The notes: generated by a model from the sequence alone, not told the origin. A DNA stretch of 64,000 nt from Symbiodinium natans (GCA_905221605.1 CAJNDS010002185.1:1-64000); one strand, 5' to 3'; positions 41,556-53,186 are shown, counted from the stretch's first letter. Made by a program: numbers and translations.

Positions 41556-41720
41556 TACTTTCGGGTTCCCTTTTTTGGCTGCCCTAAAAAAAGCGGCACC
41601 GTTATAACTTCAAAAAAGGACCCCACAAAAGGTCCCCTAAATTGGGGTTCCTTTGTTTGGGTCCCTATATAATAATACGGCACCGTTATAACAGGACCCC
41701 CCAAAAAGGGGCGACAGTTT
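41556..41720. repeat. Internally repeated segment, possible MITE
   Basis: CGGCACCGTTATAAC occurs twice, about 95 bp apart. GGACCCCACAAAAGGTCCCC is a small dyad. GGGTTCCTTTGTTTGGG and AGGACCCCCCAAAAAGGGG pair imperfectly. Confidence 0.5.
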
Positions 41721-42039
41721 AGAGGACTAGCAAAACAGCAAGAACTCTTTATGGGGAGGTATATCTCAAGGACTTCGGGTCTTTCTAAGGCTTTTGGGGG
41801 GGGTTTCGCGCTTCCAAAGTTTCATCGTGATGGGGTCTTGAAACATCTAGAGCTGAAGAGTTAGGCGCTTCCTGCCATGACGGTTCGGTGTGGGGCGTTT
41901 GGATCCTAAACCCTAAACCCTAAACCCTGGCTTCAGGGCTTCAGGCTCCAGAGCTCTCCTGCTCCGCGCGCGTCACTTGAATCAAAGACAGGTAAACGGA
42001 CGCCAGGGACTTGCACAGTGTCCGCATGTCCATTCCTGC

Positions 42040-42084
42040 CGACCGGGTTTAGGGTTTAGGGTTTAGGGTTTAGGGTTTAGGGTT
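42040..42084 (+). repeat. Interstitial telomeric array (TTTAGGG)
   Basis: About six units. Confidence 0.92.
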
Positions 42085-42160
42085 CCTTCAGCCTGATATT
42101 GAGACCGGAGACCTGAACCCCAAAGCTTGAACCCTACTTGAACCCTGTAAGCCCTATACC

Positions 42161-42264
42161 TTGAGATGTTCCCCCCTTTATACTAGCAGTCCTTTGACAG
42201 GGATTCTAGAACCCCCGATTATTATCCCCATTAAGGACGATTAGTATAAGGGGGAACTTCCCAA
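42161..42264. mobile_element. MITE (GATGTTCCCCCTTAT family), uninterrupted copy
   Basis: 104 bp with ends TTGAGATGTTCCCCCC and GGGGGAACTTCCCAA, pairing inward through TATACTAGCAGTCC and GGACGATTAGTATA. No coding capacity. It is related to 35149-35257 and 61263-61362. Confidence 0.85.
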
Positions 42265-43059
42265 CCTGTGTCTAAACCCTCGCTGAACCCCAGGGCAAGT
42301 ATAGATATGCTCTTATGGTCCCTTTCGTACTTTTCTATGTACCCCAAAATATCCACCAAAACCCTATTCTAACTATGAAGGCCCCTGGTGAGGGTTTAGG
42401 ATGGAGGTTTCGGGCTCCCGCTTCCAGCAACGAGTTTTTTTCACCGACAAGCCCTCAGCAACCGTCAAAGGATGGTCCTGAGGACAACCCTAAACCCTAA
42501 ACCCTAAACCCCCTAAACCGCTCCCCCCCGCCATGCCACGAACCCATTCAACGTGGGAGTGGATCTTCCCCTAAATTTTCGGCAACTAGCCAGTAGTTCA
42601 TACTCATACTCAGGACCCTTCGTGTAGGGATTTGAAATCTTCTTCACCCTGAGCCAAGGAATCTTCCCTAATTCAAGGCTCCTTTGGCAAATGTGTGTGG
42701 AGGGTCCAGAGTATAGGGTTGTTCAACCGATATAAGCCCTTAGCGGGGGCGACTACACATGACGTACTGCGTAAGATATAACGTTCCGGGATTGCTGCAA
42801 TCAGTGGTGAAGCTTTTCCTGCAGGTTGGAGCAAGCAAGGAAGCTCAATGTCAAAACCCCCAGCAACCTCCTTAAACTTCGCACCCGGCCAAGTACGAAG
42901 CCAAATAAACACCCAAATCCTAAAAGCAAGATCTCATTCACCCCTACACTTCGGAGGAGCAATAAGCAACAACGCGCGCCCTTAAGCCATGAAACCCTAG
43001 ACTCCGGCGCAAGGCTGTGGATGAGGGCCAGGCCGGTCTGTATATCAGCTGTTGCCTCG
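42265..43059. other. Unique block with dispersed-repeat segment
   Basis: 42315-42390 resembles 4565-4625. A CCCTAAA run lies at about 42487-42510. Open frames of about 79 codons on both strands lack motifs. Confidence 0.5.
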
Positions 43060-43115
43060 GTTTAGGGTTTAGGGTTTAGGGTTTAGGGTTTAGGGTTTAG
43101 GGTTTAGGGTTTAGG
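43060..43115 (+). repeat. Interstitial telomeric array (TTTAGGG), ~8 units
   Basis: Nearly perfect units. Confidence 0.95.
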
Positions 43116-44167
43116 GGTTCAAGGGAGGACAAACCAGCGCCTCCCTGGTGTGTGACAGAAACCCCCCTAGTTTAGGGTTGAGGGGTTTTAGGGCTTAGGA
43201 TTCTTCACGGGGCTTAAGGTTTTAGAGTTCTAGGGTTAGGGGTTTCAGGTTTTACAAAGGGATTTAGGGTTTTGAGTTTGGGGGGTTTTGGCGCTTTAGA
43301 GCTTCAACTTTCAGACAGGGTTAGGCTGCCTGTTTTCGGGGTAGCACCTGATATCTATGTAGGGGCGAACCGAGGTAATCCCTTCCCCCTAATATTAAAC
43401 CCCCCCCCCCCCCAATAGAAACTCGAGATGTGTTTTTATTCTTAGGGAGGGGGTTTAGGGTCTAGGCTGAGAAGGGAGGGAAGGGAGCTTCAGGATGTTG
43501 GATGGCTTGCAGGTTTTGGGAGCCCTGAAACCCCCCCCCCCCCTAAGTGGGAATAGGGTTGAAAAGGCGGGGTCGGTTTCGGCAGGATTTTCGGAAAGTG
43601 TTTGCACAATTCGGGGGGGGGGCGTTTAATAAAAGAGGAAGGGGTTGTTTTCCTTCAATCAGGAAATGCACCTTAACATCGGGGCCCCTGCATGTCCTGA
43701 TTCCAACAAGCCGCTATCAACTCAAGACCCCTAACCCCGAGTCCTTGATTCAGGGGTGTTGGGATCCGATGTGGTTGAACCTGCGACAGAAACACCTAAA
43801 ACCCCCCTTCCCACCCCCCCCCCCCCACCCCAACAAAAAAATCAACCCTAAACCACAAACCCTGCATCTATATACCCTATGAACCCTATACTACACCCAG
43901 AAGCCCTACAAACCCTATAAACCCTATACAACCAAAACCTTATGAACCCTAAGCCCTCAGCCGACAGCCCCACTCCAAACCATAATCTTCATGAACCCTA
44001 AACCACCCAAAGCCCGAAAAGCTAGCAACCCTAGACCCTGAACCCTAAACCCTGAACCCCCTGAACCCCCTAAACCCTAAACTGTATTTGCCCAGCCGCC
44101 AGAGGAGCTGCCAATGCTTCTGGAACCTCTGGAGTTGCACCGCATCGCGGCTGCTAAAGGGTAACAT
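43116..44167. other. Unique blocks with several C/G homopolymers
   Basis: C runs at about 43399-43413, 43530-43543 and 43815-43826; a G run at about 43613-43622. No gene recognised. Confidence 0.5.
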
Positions 44168-44275
44168 AGGGGTCGGAACAAACGGTATTCCCTTAATGGC
44201 CCCTTGATAATTATGCTACAATATCACCCGCCCCCCCAAAACCGTTGAACAAAAAACATATTAAGGCCCCTACAT
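44168..44275. mobile_element. MITE-like element, uninterrupted relative of 1627-1742
   Basis: GGGGTCGGAACAAACGG, then TAATGGCCCCTTGATAATTA and GCTACAATATCACCC. The order and core match the element at 1627-1742. The right end TTAAGGCCCCTACATT pairs weakly with the left. Confidence 0.5.
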
Positions 44276-45220
44276 TGGAAGGATGTTTAGTTTAATGCTT
44301 TCTTTTCGGGCTTTTGGGTTTAGGCTTGATGGGTTCGGGTTGCGGCTCTTGAGGGTTTCAACCGTCTGGGATTTGAAGCCCCCAGACCTAAACACACCGC
44401 TTTTGCAAGCCTTCATAGTCTAGGCTCATAGCTCAGGGCTTAGGGCTGTGGTTCCTCAGAACCAAGATCGCCCCAAAATCCTAGGCAAATACGGCGTGAA
44501 ACCAAACCCCCGGAGGCTTGCCTGCGGCTTCTCTTCACGGAGGGCCCACTGTTGCTTGGGCTTCTCCGGCGCGCTCGCGCTGGCATTGGACCTCCATGAC
44601 AAGCTGTGTTTGACTCCTTCATAATTAGCTGGAAGAGGGTCTTTTTTGGAGGGGGGGGGTATTATAGCATAAATATACAGGGACCAGAAGGGAAAACTAT
44701 AGTCATCAAACTCTAACCCCAAACCCTCAACCCGAAGCCGGTCTAGGTTCCTGCGGCTGCGAAGCCTGAAGGTTGCCATCGTTCCGATGCGCCAAGCGGT
44801 ACTACTGATAGCCCCCGAGACCTTCAGGTCCCTCAGTCCTAAGTCCTATAGCATAAGGTTTCTGAGGCCTCCCCCTGGGAATCCAAGACCTCAAGGTTTG
44901 GCCTCAACCCTTGACCTCGAACACGAATGCTAAACCCGAACCCTCAACCCTGAACCCCTTAACCCTCAAGCGCTACGTGCGTATCCCGCAAACCCTAAAT
45001 CCTTAAACCCCAAGCAGAAGTCCATACACCCTAAATCTCGCTCGTGGGTAGCTCCCTTGCCGTCTCAATCCCTCTGTTCGGGAATCGAGGTAGGGAATCT
45101 GCTGTAGAGGCCCCAGCACGCTTACACCCTTCGCAACACCCCTGCGGCAGCCAGCCGCTTGCCCCAAAAAACCCGAAACCTCCAAACACAAGAGCAACCA
45201 CACCTTACCCAAAAACCTTA
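44276..45220. other. Unique block, no gene recognised
   Basis: Minus-strand open frames of 60-107 codons at 44440-44779 and of 69 codons at 45003-45212 show no motif. Confidence 0.45.
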
Positions 45221-45300
45221 AGTCCCAAACCCTAAGCCCTAAGCCCTAAGCCCTAAGCCCCAAGCCCTAAGCCCTAAGCCCTAAACCCTAAACCCCGAAC
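45221..45300 (-). repeat. Variant telomeric array CCCTAAG
   Basis: About nine CCCTAAG units, with one CCCCAAG, then CCCTAAA. Confidence 0.92.
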
Positions 45301-45433
45301 CCTCCAAAATCGGAACCCTCCGAACCCTCCGAGATCTCCGCCTCCACTCGTAGTCTTTGGGCGCCCACTGGCGACGGCGAGGGGGCATCTTGTGCTTCCT
45401 GCCCCCGAGCATCTGTATGCCACCCGGGCAGCC

Positions 45434-45520
45434 TCCCCAAACCCTAAACCCTAAACCCTAGACCCTAAACCCTAAACCCTAAACCCTGAACCCTAAACCC
45501 TGAGCCCTAAACCCCAAGCC
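45434..45520 (-). repeat. Mixed CCCTAAA/CCCTGAA array
   Basis: About ten units with G substitutions. Confidence 0.9.
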
Positions 45521-45764
45521 GAACAGGAGAGAGGGTGGAGGGTCAATAGGGCTTGGGGTTGCAAAGCTCGCCTTAGGAGCGGCTCCTTGGCTTTCATTTA
45601 TTGCTTTGAGGCTGGATTTAGAATTTAGGGCTTAGGGTTTAGGGTGTTGCAATTTAGGCTACATTTCCACGGCAGAAACAAACGAAGAAGCCTCCCACGA
45701 AGGTCCCATGGCAGAACGCCAGGCAGGGAGTTTAGGGTTCAGGGCTTTGTGTTAAGGATGCCCT

Positions 45765-46005
45765 GAACCGTAAACCCTAAACCCTAAACCTTAATTCACC
45801 CCTAAACCCTAAACCCTAAATCCTAAACCCTAAACCCTAAACCCTAAACCCTAAACCCTAAACCCTAAACCCTGAACCCTGAACCCTAAACCCTAAACCC
45901 TAAACCCTAAACCCCACACCCCAAACCCCAAACCAATTGGGCTGCTTGTCTTCAGGGATATCCCTAAACCCTAAAGCCTAAACCCTAAACCCTAAACCCT
46001 AAAGG
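45765..46005 (-). repeat. Long degenerate CCCTAAA cluster
   Basis: Arrays at 45770-45790, 45800-45935 and 45961-46003, with CCCTGAA and CCCCAAA variants. Confidence 0.92.
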
Positions 46006-46147
46006 GACCCTTTATCTTACTCCCGTCTTTGACGCCAGTGGCACTGTAGCCCCTAAGGTCCCTGAAAAGGCTACGAACTCCTTAGCCGCCTTAGCCTAAA
46101 CCCTAAACCCTAAACCCAAAACCATAAACCCTAAACCCTAAACCTCT

Positions 46148-46276
46148 GGTTATGGAATGAGGGCATTAGGTCCCTAAACCCTAAACCCTAAACCCTAAAC
46201 CCTAGGGCATTAGGCATTAGGTATCCTAAAGGCTAAATACACGGGCATAGAATGCGACTAATTCCCTCATTCCCTA
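46148..46276. mobile_element. MITE (GGGAATGAGG family) interrupted by a telomeric array
   Basis: The left end GGTTATGGAATGAGGGCATT reaches AGGTCCCT, then (CCCTAAA)4 to about 46205. It continues GGGCATTAGGCATTAGG and ends CTAATTCCCTCATTCCCTAG, the inverted partner of the left end. Confidence 0.6.
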
Positions 46277-46521
46277 GAAAAATCCCCGGAAGGTGAAGAC
46301 CTCCTATGACTATGGTCGGTTGTCGACATTGGGGTCTCTGTTCTGGCTGCCTAAGTAAGAGGGGCCGCCCTACAATAAGGACACCAAAAGGGACCAGATT
46401 TTAGAGAAGTGACCATAGGGGTCTTCGCTTGCCTTCGGGCTCCTGGAATGTTGACTGTGGCCTTCACCAAAAGACAGAAACGCGCCCCTTAACCCCTAGG
46501 TTTCGGCGTTCGGGTTTGGAG

Positions 46522-46594
46522 TGAACCCTAAACCCTAAACCCTAAACCCTAAACCCTAAACCCTAAACCCTAAACCCTAAACCCTAAACCCTAA
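46522..46594 (-). repeat. Interstitial telomeric array (CCCTAAA), ~10 units
   Basis: Nearly perfect. Confidence 0.95.
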
Positions 46595-47633
46595 GTTCAG
46601 GGGACATGGGCACGGCCTCTGCTGCTGACCATAACTGTTTCCTTAGCACGCTGGGGGGGGCTGAGGGGAGGGCTTCAGGTTTGCACTGGATCCAGAAACC
46701 CCCAGAAACCCGACCCTAAACCCTAAACCCTAAGACCTAAGACCCTAAACCCTCACCCCGCAGGTTCAGGAGAAAAGGACTTGGGAGCGGTTTGCAATAT
46801 GAAGCAGTTGAGGATTCGAGCCTCCCGTTTTGAGCTTAAAGCCATCCACAGAGGAAGCTGGGAATTCCGACGGGCAGCACTTTTGCTTCCAGGGGGTGCG
46901 TACGGGAGCCCGAACCTAACCCCTGCAAACGAGGAAGAAGGGGTTTAACCGTTTAACGTTCGACTCCCCAAGCACAAGGGTTTCTGTCAGGTCCCCTTTG
47001 CGGAGCTTTCTCGCTGCTTTTCCTCAAACCCCAAGACTCAGCGCCTTCGCCCCATTGCTGTGACTGTTGGGTATACACCCTACAGCTGCAACGACAGATG
47101 AGAGCTAAATCGGTACTTGTGTTTGACAAAACTCTGAAGATTCAACAGCATGGCGCCCTGAACCCTACATCCTCGGTTTCAGCTTCGCTCCACAGGGTTT
47201 ATAGGGTCTGGGGTCTTCAGAAGCCTTTAGCTTGGAAGGTGCGGCCTGGGACACCGCCGTGGGCTGAGAAAAAACACAGCCTACTAGCAAGGACCCAGAG
47301 GTAAACCCTGAACCACAACATAAACCCTAAACCCTAATCTCAACCCGAATATAAACCCTAACATAACCCTAATATAAACCCTAAACCCTAAATCCTGACC
47401 CCTAAATCGCAGAAGGGCGGGCGGGTGGGGGGGGGGGGGGGGAAGTGCTCGGACGTGGGCCAGAGTAGTAGCGGCCCGTCATCTCGGAGGAGAAGAGGGC
47501 ACCGGGTGGCCAAATGCCTCCAGCTTGGCTTCGCTTGGCTTCGGCTTGGGAGCTTGGGCTTCGGGCTTAGGGCTCAGGGCTTAGGGTTTAGGGTTAGGCT
47601 TTAGGGTTCAGAGTTTAGGATTTAGGGGTTAGG
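46595..47633. other. Unique block, no gene recognised
   Basis: Degenerate CCCTAATATAAACC words at 47320-47400 and a G17 run at about 47425-47443. A 68-codon frame at 47098-47304 lacks motifs. Confidence 0.5.
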
Positions 47634-47641
47634 GTTTCGGG
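47634..47641 (+). repeat. Target-site duplication, left
   Basis: GTTTCGGG, identical to 50247-50254. It is a one-base variant of the TTTAGGG repeat. Confidence 0.9.
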
Positions 47642-50246
47642 TGGTAAATTTCGCGGAGCACGTCGGTTCAACACCAACCGGCGCTAACTCCTGACACAGG
47701 GGTTGCGGGTGCATGCTTGTTTTATTTTGAAAGTGAACAGCCGTCTGAAGGCTCTGCGCACCCACAGCGGCGAGCAAGCATGTTTTACGGCTCGTTAAGG
47801 GTCAGCGTCCCACCGATGAGCTTCCATGAGACCGAGATTCCCGAGAGATTCCCGAAGAACCAGGCCAGAAGCAAACCCTACCCCCCTATAGCCTTGCCAT
47901 GGCTGACCTTAACTTCAAGTTAAGCGCTTGCAGCGGGCTCACGCGCATTTGCTCCAGTTGCACCCGCGGCTTATGGTTGGAACCGAAAGCACCATAAATG
48001 TCAGTGAAAACGCTTAAGTTCGACACAGTGTGTTGGGAGTATTGTCGCTAATTTCGCAGGGCCGTTTTTCTACGAACTTTTCGGGCGGCCACCACCATGC
48101 GAAATGCATTATTTGTCATTTCTTTCTGGTTGGCGTTGGTTCGAGGCGAAGAAAAGCTAAGGTCAGTGAAAACTTTAAGTTCAACATGGGGTGTTGGAAC
48201 TATTGTAGCTGATTTTGCCAGACAGTTTTTTGCGACTAACTTTTCGGGTGCCACACCCATGCGAAATTCACCGTCTGTCCTTTTTTCTGGTATGTGATGG
48301 CTCGAGCCGAACAAAAGTCAAGGCCGGTGAAAGCCCTTAAGATCAACACCGGGCGTTGAATTTCTTGTTGCTAACTTTCCGGGGTGGTTTCTCTACTGGT
48401 TTGTTCGGCTGTCGGGTGACCGTTTTCGGCGCTGAAAATGGGCAATAACTGTTTGCACGGAGCAACAATTGAGTAACTGTCTTTGCTTCGTTTTTGGATG
48501 TTTTATTTGTTTTTTTGGGTTTAGGGTCTAGGGTTTAGGGTTTAGAAGCCCAACAAAAGCAAAACGGAAAAAGCCTTTTAAAAACAGACCTCCCCATTGA
48601 AATCCAAATGTCAGCTGTGTTTTGTTTGGCGGTTTGCAGCTGAAAGGGTTGGGACGGTTGGCTGTTCGGGCTTAATCTGGGAGTTAAAGGTGGCTTTAGT
48701 AATGATGGCCATGGCAGTGCGGTGTGGGTGGCTTAGATCCCGAAATCGAGCGACTCTGACCCCAAAAAAAAGTTACAGACCAAAAAAGACCCCAAAAAAA
48801 AGTTAGAGACCAAAAAAAAGTTAAGTTCAACACCGTGTTGAACCTAACTTTTCGCGTTGGAAATCCTGCGTGTTTTTGCTGAATCCTACGTGGTTTTTGG
48901 GCTGTCGTGTGACGTGTTTCAGGGAAAAATGTGGGAAATAAGGGAAAAAAGGTCAAAAGGCGTCGGTTTGTAGCCTTGCCGCCTGAAAAAACACGTAGGA
49001 AAACAGCAAAAACACGTAGGATTTCCAACGCGAAAAGTTAGGTTCAACACGGTGTTGAACTTAACTGTTTTTTGGTCTCTAACTTTTTTTGGGGGTCTTT
49101 TTTGGTCTCTAACTTTTTTTTGGGGTCAGAGTCGCTCGATTTCGGGATCTAAGCCACCCACACCGCACTGCCATGGCCATCATTACTAAAGCCACCTTTA
49201 ACTCCCAGATTAAGCCCGAACAGCCAACCGTCCCAACCCTTTCAGCTGCAAACCGCCAAACACAGCTGACATATGGATTTCAATGGGGAGGTCTATTTTT
49301 TAAAAGGCTTTTTCCGTTTTGCTTTTGTTGGGCTTCTAAACCCTAAACTCAAAGCCCTAAACCCTAGACCCTAAACCCAAAAAAACAAATAAAACATCCA
49401 AAAACGAAGCAAAGACAGTTTCTAAATTGTTGCTCCGTGCAAACAGTTATTGCCCATTTTCAGCGCCGAAAACGGTCACCCGACAGCCGAACAAACCAGT
49501 AGAGAAACCACCCCGGAAAGTTAGCAACAAGAAATCCAACGCCCGGTGTTGATCTTAAGGGCTTTCACCGGCCTTGACTTTTGTTCGGCTCGAGCCATCA
49601 CATACCAGAAAAAAGGACAGACGGTGAATTTCGCATGGGTGTGGCGCCCGAAAAGTTAGTCGCAAAAAACTGTCTGGCAAAATCAGCTACAATAGTGCCA
49701 ACACCCCATGTTGAACTTAAAGTTTTCACTGACCTTAGCTTGTCTTCGCCTCGAACCAACGCCAACCAGAAAGAAATGACAAATAATGCATTTCGCATGA
49801 TGGTGGCCGCCCGAAAAGTTCATAGAAAAACGGCCCTGCAAAATTAGCGACAATACTCCCAACACACTGTGTCGAACTTAAGTGTTTTCACTGACATTTA
49901 TGGTGCTTTCGGTTCCAACCATAAGCCGCGGGTGCAACTGGAGCAAATGCGCGTGAGCCCGCTGCAAGCGCTTAACTTGGAAGCTAAGGTCAGCCATGGC
50001 AAGGCTATAGACGGGCTTGCTTCTGGCCAGGTTCTTCGGGAATCTGAGGCTCATGGAGGTTCACGGGCGGGACGCCGGCCCTTAGCAAACAGTAAAACAT
50101 GTTGGTTCGCTGCTGTGGGTGTGCAGAGCCTTCAAATGCTTGTTCAGTCCAAAAAAGCAAGCATGCACTCCCAACCCCTATATGAGGAGTTAGCGCCGAT
50201 TGGTGTCGAACTCACCTTCCCGAAACCTGGTTCGCGAAATTTACCA
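47642..50246. mobile_element. Foldback-like transposon (2.6-kb near-palindrome)
   Basis: The ends are TGGTAAATTTCGCG and CGCGAAATTTACCA, flanked by a perfect 8-bp duplication GTTTCGGG. The two arms (about 47642-48900 and 48984-50246) are reverse complements throughout, centred at about 48942, with a loop of under 100 bp. Each arm holds tandem diverged ~161-bp units (starting about 48001, 48163 and 48324 on the left) and a telomere-like run (48519-48545 left; mirrored at about 49337-49378). Long inverted arms made of tandem subrepeats are the hallmark of Foldback elements. No transposase is encoded; the open frames in the arms are mirror images and show no domain. The 8-bp duplication would also fit hAT- or P-type transposases. 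Confidence 0.88.
48001..48440 (+). repeat. Subrepeats in left Foldback arm (~161-bp period)
   Basis: Each unit begins with a form of TCAGTGAAAACGCTTAAG, then a degenerate dyad such as GTTCGACACAGTGTGTTGG, then GCTAATTT-like, CTAACTTTTCGGG-like and ATGCGAAAT-like words. The units are clearly related but diverged. The mirror set lies at about 49450-49887. Confidence 0.8.
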
Positions 50247-50254
50247 GTTTCGGG
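50247..50254 (+). repeat. Target-site duplication, right
   Basis: GTTTCGGG directly after the element end CGCGAAATTTACCA. Confidence 0.9.
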
Positions 50255-51052
50255 CTTGCGGTATGCTAGGGTTTGTGGGTTTGGGGCTTGGGGGCTCAAA
50301 GGTTTAGGAATGTCCGGGGGGCAGTGATCGACATGGTCCAAGCCAGGAGCCCTGGATAGCAAGTTCGGAACACTTTAGTTGTCCAGTAACCTGGGGGAAA
50401 TAAAGGTTAACTTTTGGGATGATAAGGGGATTCTACGACCCCAAAAAGGCTAAAGGTTACCTACTCTACTACTAGGAACATGTGCTCCCCAGATCCCGGT
50501 ACGCTCCTACAAGGGGAGACACATGGGGGGTTTGCGATAGTAGGGGTACCTTCATATGATTCATATGGGGTCCTGTTTATAAGGGGATCCTACTATTTGG
50601 GGGTTCATATTAGGGCTCCCCTATCTCGTAAACTCCTACATTGTTCCTGGCACTCCCGCCCGCCACGCCCACACCATCCCACACCTCACCCCAGTTTGGG
50701 GTTTAGGGTTTAGGGTTTAGGGTTTAGGGTTTAGGGACATGAAGGGCTTGGGGTTCGGGTTTACATAGGGTTTACGGTTTTTGGGGGACCGCGCTGCAGC
50801 TATGGGCATGTCTCAACATAAGGGGTATACCGCCCTTCGCTAAAAACATAATCATAATTATTCAACAGACCTTCTTTGTCTAGGAACCCCCATAACAAGG
50901 GAAACCTATTTTGGGAAGCCCTCTCGTGCGTGCCCTAAACACGGTGAATCTGGATCTGAAAGCCCATGATCCACAGAAAGCATATGTTTTGAGGCGATGA
51001 TCCTCCTTTCTTGCAGTTTAGTCTTTAGGGTTTGGGCTTTCGGGTTAAAGCA
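50255..51052. other. Unique block, no gene recognised
   Basis: TTTAGGG array at about 50697-50736. 50390-50640 contains several small dyads (GTAACCTG/AGGTTAC, TCATATGATTCATATGGGG) suggestive of a decayed MITE. Confidence 0.45.
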
Positions 51053-52070
51053 AACCTTAAACCCTAAACCCTAAACCCTAAACTCTAAAAAGCTTATTCA
51101 GCCCGAAAATCCTACACCCTCAGTCGATCTCAGGCCCCTTAACCCTGGGTTCAAATGAAGGCCTCAACTTCCGCACGGATGCCTCGGCCTAAGCCCCCGC
51201 ACCAAACACCTTCAAGCTCCCATAAGCCCTTTAGGCCCCCCAAAATCCTTAAAACCCTACACCCTAAACCACAATCCCTTAAGACCTGAACCCTTAAACC
51301 CCGAGTCTGCGCAAGCCGTTTGGGCTCGGGGCCGTTTGGGGCTTTGGGGCAGTGTGCGAACGTCAGGCTGGCGCCTGAGGGAGGTCCCAGAAACGGCAGC
51401 GTGGAGGTCTCCGATCGAGCCAAAGCATCCAATTCAGCAACATAATCAGAACAAGAACATTAAACACCCCAACAACCCAAAAGCCCGTAAACCCCCTGAA
51501 GCCCCAAAACCCTAGTGACTAAGGTTGGGGTTGACCAAGCGGGCTTGGGAAGAGCGGCGGGGCTGCTGGAACTGCTTCAAGAACAAGGCCTTTTGGGTCA
51601 AAGGTCCCATTTCGCGGGGTTTAGGGTCTGTAGGCCTTCGGGAGTTTCTAGGAAAAGCTCTCAATTCGACAATCTTTCAAAAGGAATTTTCGGACTTGGG
51701 GGCATAAGGGGCAGCATTTCGATTCCATCAAGAACCCAGGGAACTGGGCACATGATGTCTTTAGGGTATCTGCAAACTTGTCCATCTTCAATCCCTACAA
51801 CCCCCTAACTAAACCTCAAGCCTCCGCCACTATGCAAACTTTTGCGCCAGGACATCCCAATTGGGGCACCCTCCAAACTCAAAACTCCCAAGCTCCTCAT
51901 GCCTGAGCCCAACCTCTGTGTGACCGAGGTGCTTGAGGTCAGGGGGGAGGGGGGGTATCAGGCCCCCCCAAACCTTAAACCCTAAACCCTAAACCCTAAA
52001 CCTCTCACCTGTGAAATCCCAATTTTTGTCGACCAACTGATGAGCCTCGCAAAATGGACATCCACGTACT
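51053..52070. other. Unique blocks with short arrays
   Basis: CCCTAAA arrays at about 51055-51086 and 51970-52000. Overlapping open frames at 51515-51808 have no motifs. Confidence 0.5.
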
Positions 52071-52270
52071 GGTTCCTAGTAGGGAACGAGGGAATGAGGT
52101 ACCCTAAACGCTAAACCCTGAACCCTGAACCCTGAACCCTGAACCCTGAATCCTAAGTCCTAAACCCTAAGCCCTAACCCCTAAACCCCAAACCCTCATA
52201 AAAGGGTATAGGGGTATAGTTCAAGGACAATATCAGGTACCTATTCCCCTCATCCCCTGCAAGGGACACC
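52071..52270. mobile_element. MITE (GGGAATGAGG family) interrupted by a degenerate telomeric array
   Basis: The left arm GGTTCCTAGTAGGGAACGAG followed by GGAATGAGGTACCCT pairs with the right arm AGGTACCTATTCCCCTCATC. A CCCTGAA/CCCTAAA array (about 52104-52196) begins exactly at the CCCT of GGTACCCT. The sequence after the array (CATAAAAGGGTATAGG) continues as in the array-free copy at 36812-36885. Confidence 0.75.
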
Positions 52271-53035
52271 AGGAGGCAGCATGCCGATTCGCTACACCGT
52301 GTGCTGCAAGAAACAGCTTCTCTGACCCACTTGCACCGGGAAGGGGCGCTCCCTGTGAGGCCTTAAGAGTCGCAACGAGGCCCACACACTTCCAACAATC
52401 AAGCCTAAACCCTATGACCCCTACACCCTAAGCCCTATACCCCTAAACCCCATGATGCGGGGTTACGGGCTAAAGGGATGGGGGGGGGGGGGGGTCCAGG
52501 GGGGTGCGTGGGTGGGTGAGTTTAGGGCTATTTGATGGTTTGAAGCATTACGGGTTTAGGGCGTGGGGTTTGGGGCTTAGGTTTAGGCTAAGCAGGCGAG
52601 GATGGCTAGGGTAGGATTCAGGGAGCGCATGCCCCTTTCTCAGCGTCAAGTGGGCTAAGGATCTGGAATTCGCTAAACTGCACTGTCTTAACAGAGAGCG
52701 CAGTCAAGAAGAGAGGCCAAATGAAATCGGTAGGCATCTACAACATTTTGGCAGCAAAGGTGACCCACGTGAAAGGAAGATAGATGATATCGGCCAATGC
52801 TCGCACAAAGCGCAAGAACAGAAACCCCCTGAACCCTCAGCCCTAAGCCCAAAACCCTAAACCCTAAACCCTGAACCTTAACCCTAAACCCTAAACCCTG
52901 AGCTCCGCCTTCTTCCCTAGTTTTGCCCCTGATGATTCGGAAGCTTGAAGGGGCTGTTTTTCAAAAGCCCGAAGATGGCCGGAAGGAGCCGCCAACAGGA
53001 AGTGAGGTTGGTGTCACGAAGGCAGGCCGTCGCCA
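52271..53035. other. Unique block, no gene recognised
   Basis: G14 run at about 52480-52494. CCCTAAA-like run at about 52852-52900. Confidence 0.5.
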
Positions 53036-53085
53036 GACCCTAAACCCTAAACCCTAAACCCTAAACCCTAAACCCTAAACCCATA
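53036..53085 (-). repeat. Interstitial telomeric array (CCCTAAA)
   Basis: About seven units. Confidence 0.92.
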
Positions 53086-53186
53086 ACTTCGGGTCCCAAA
53101 CCCTCCCCCTCCCCTAACGTCAGGCCTACGGTTGCCACGGCTTCGCGAAATCACGGGACTTTGCATGTCCAGAGAATGTCAGGGTC

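Noticed and set aside
46800-46830. Possible tRNA T-arm (GAGGATTCGAGCCTC)
   Set aside because: No acceptor stem, D-arm or A-box at the right distance.
48030-49865. Mirror-image open frames beginning MLGVLSL on both strands
   Set aside because: They are the two arms of the palindrome read outward; no transposase or other domain is visible.
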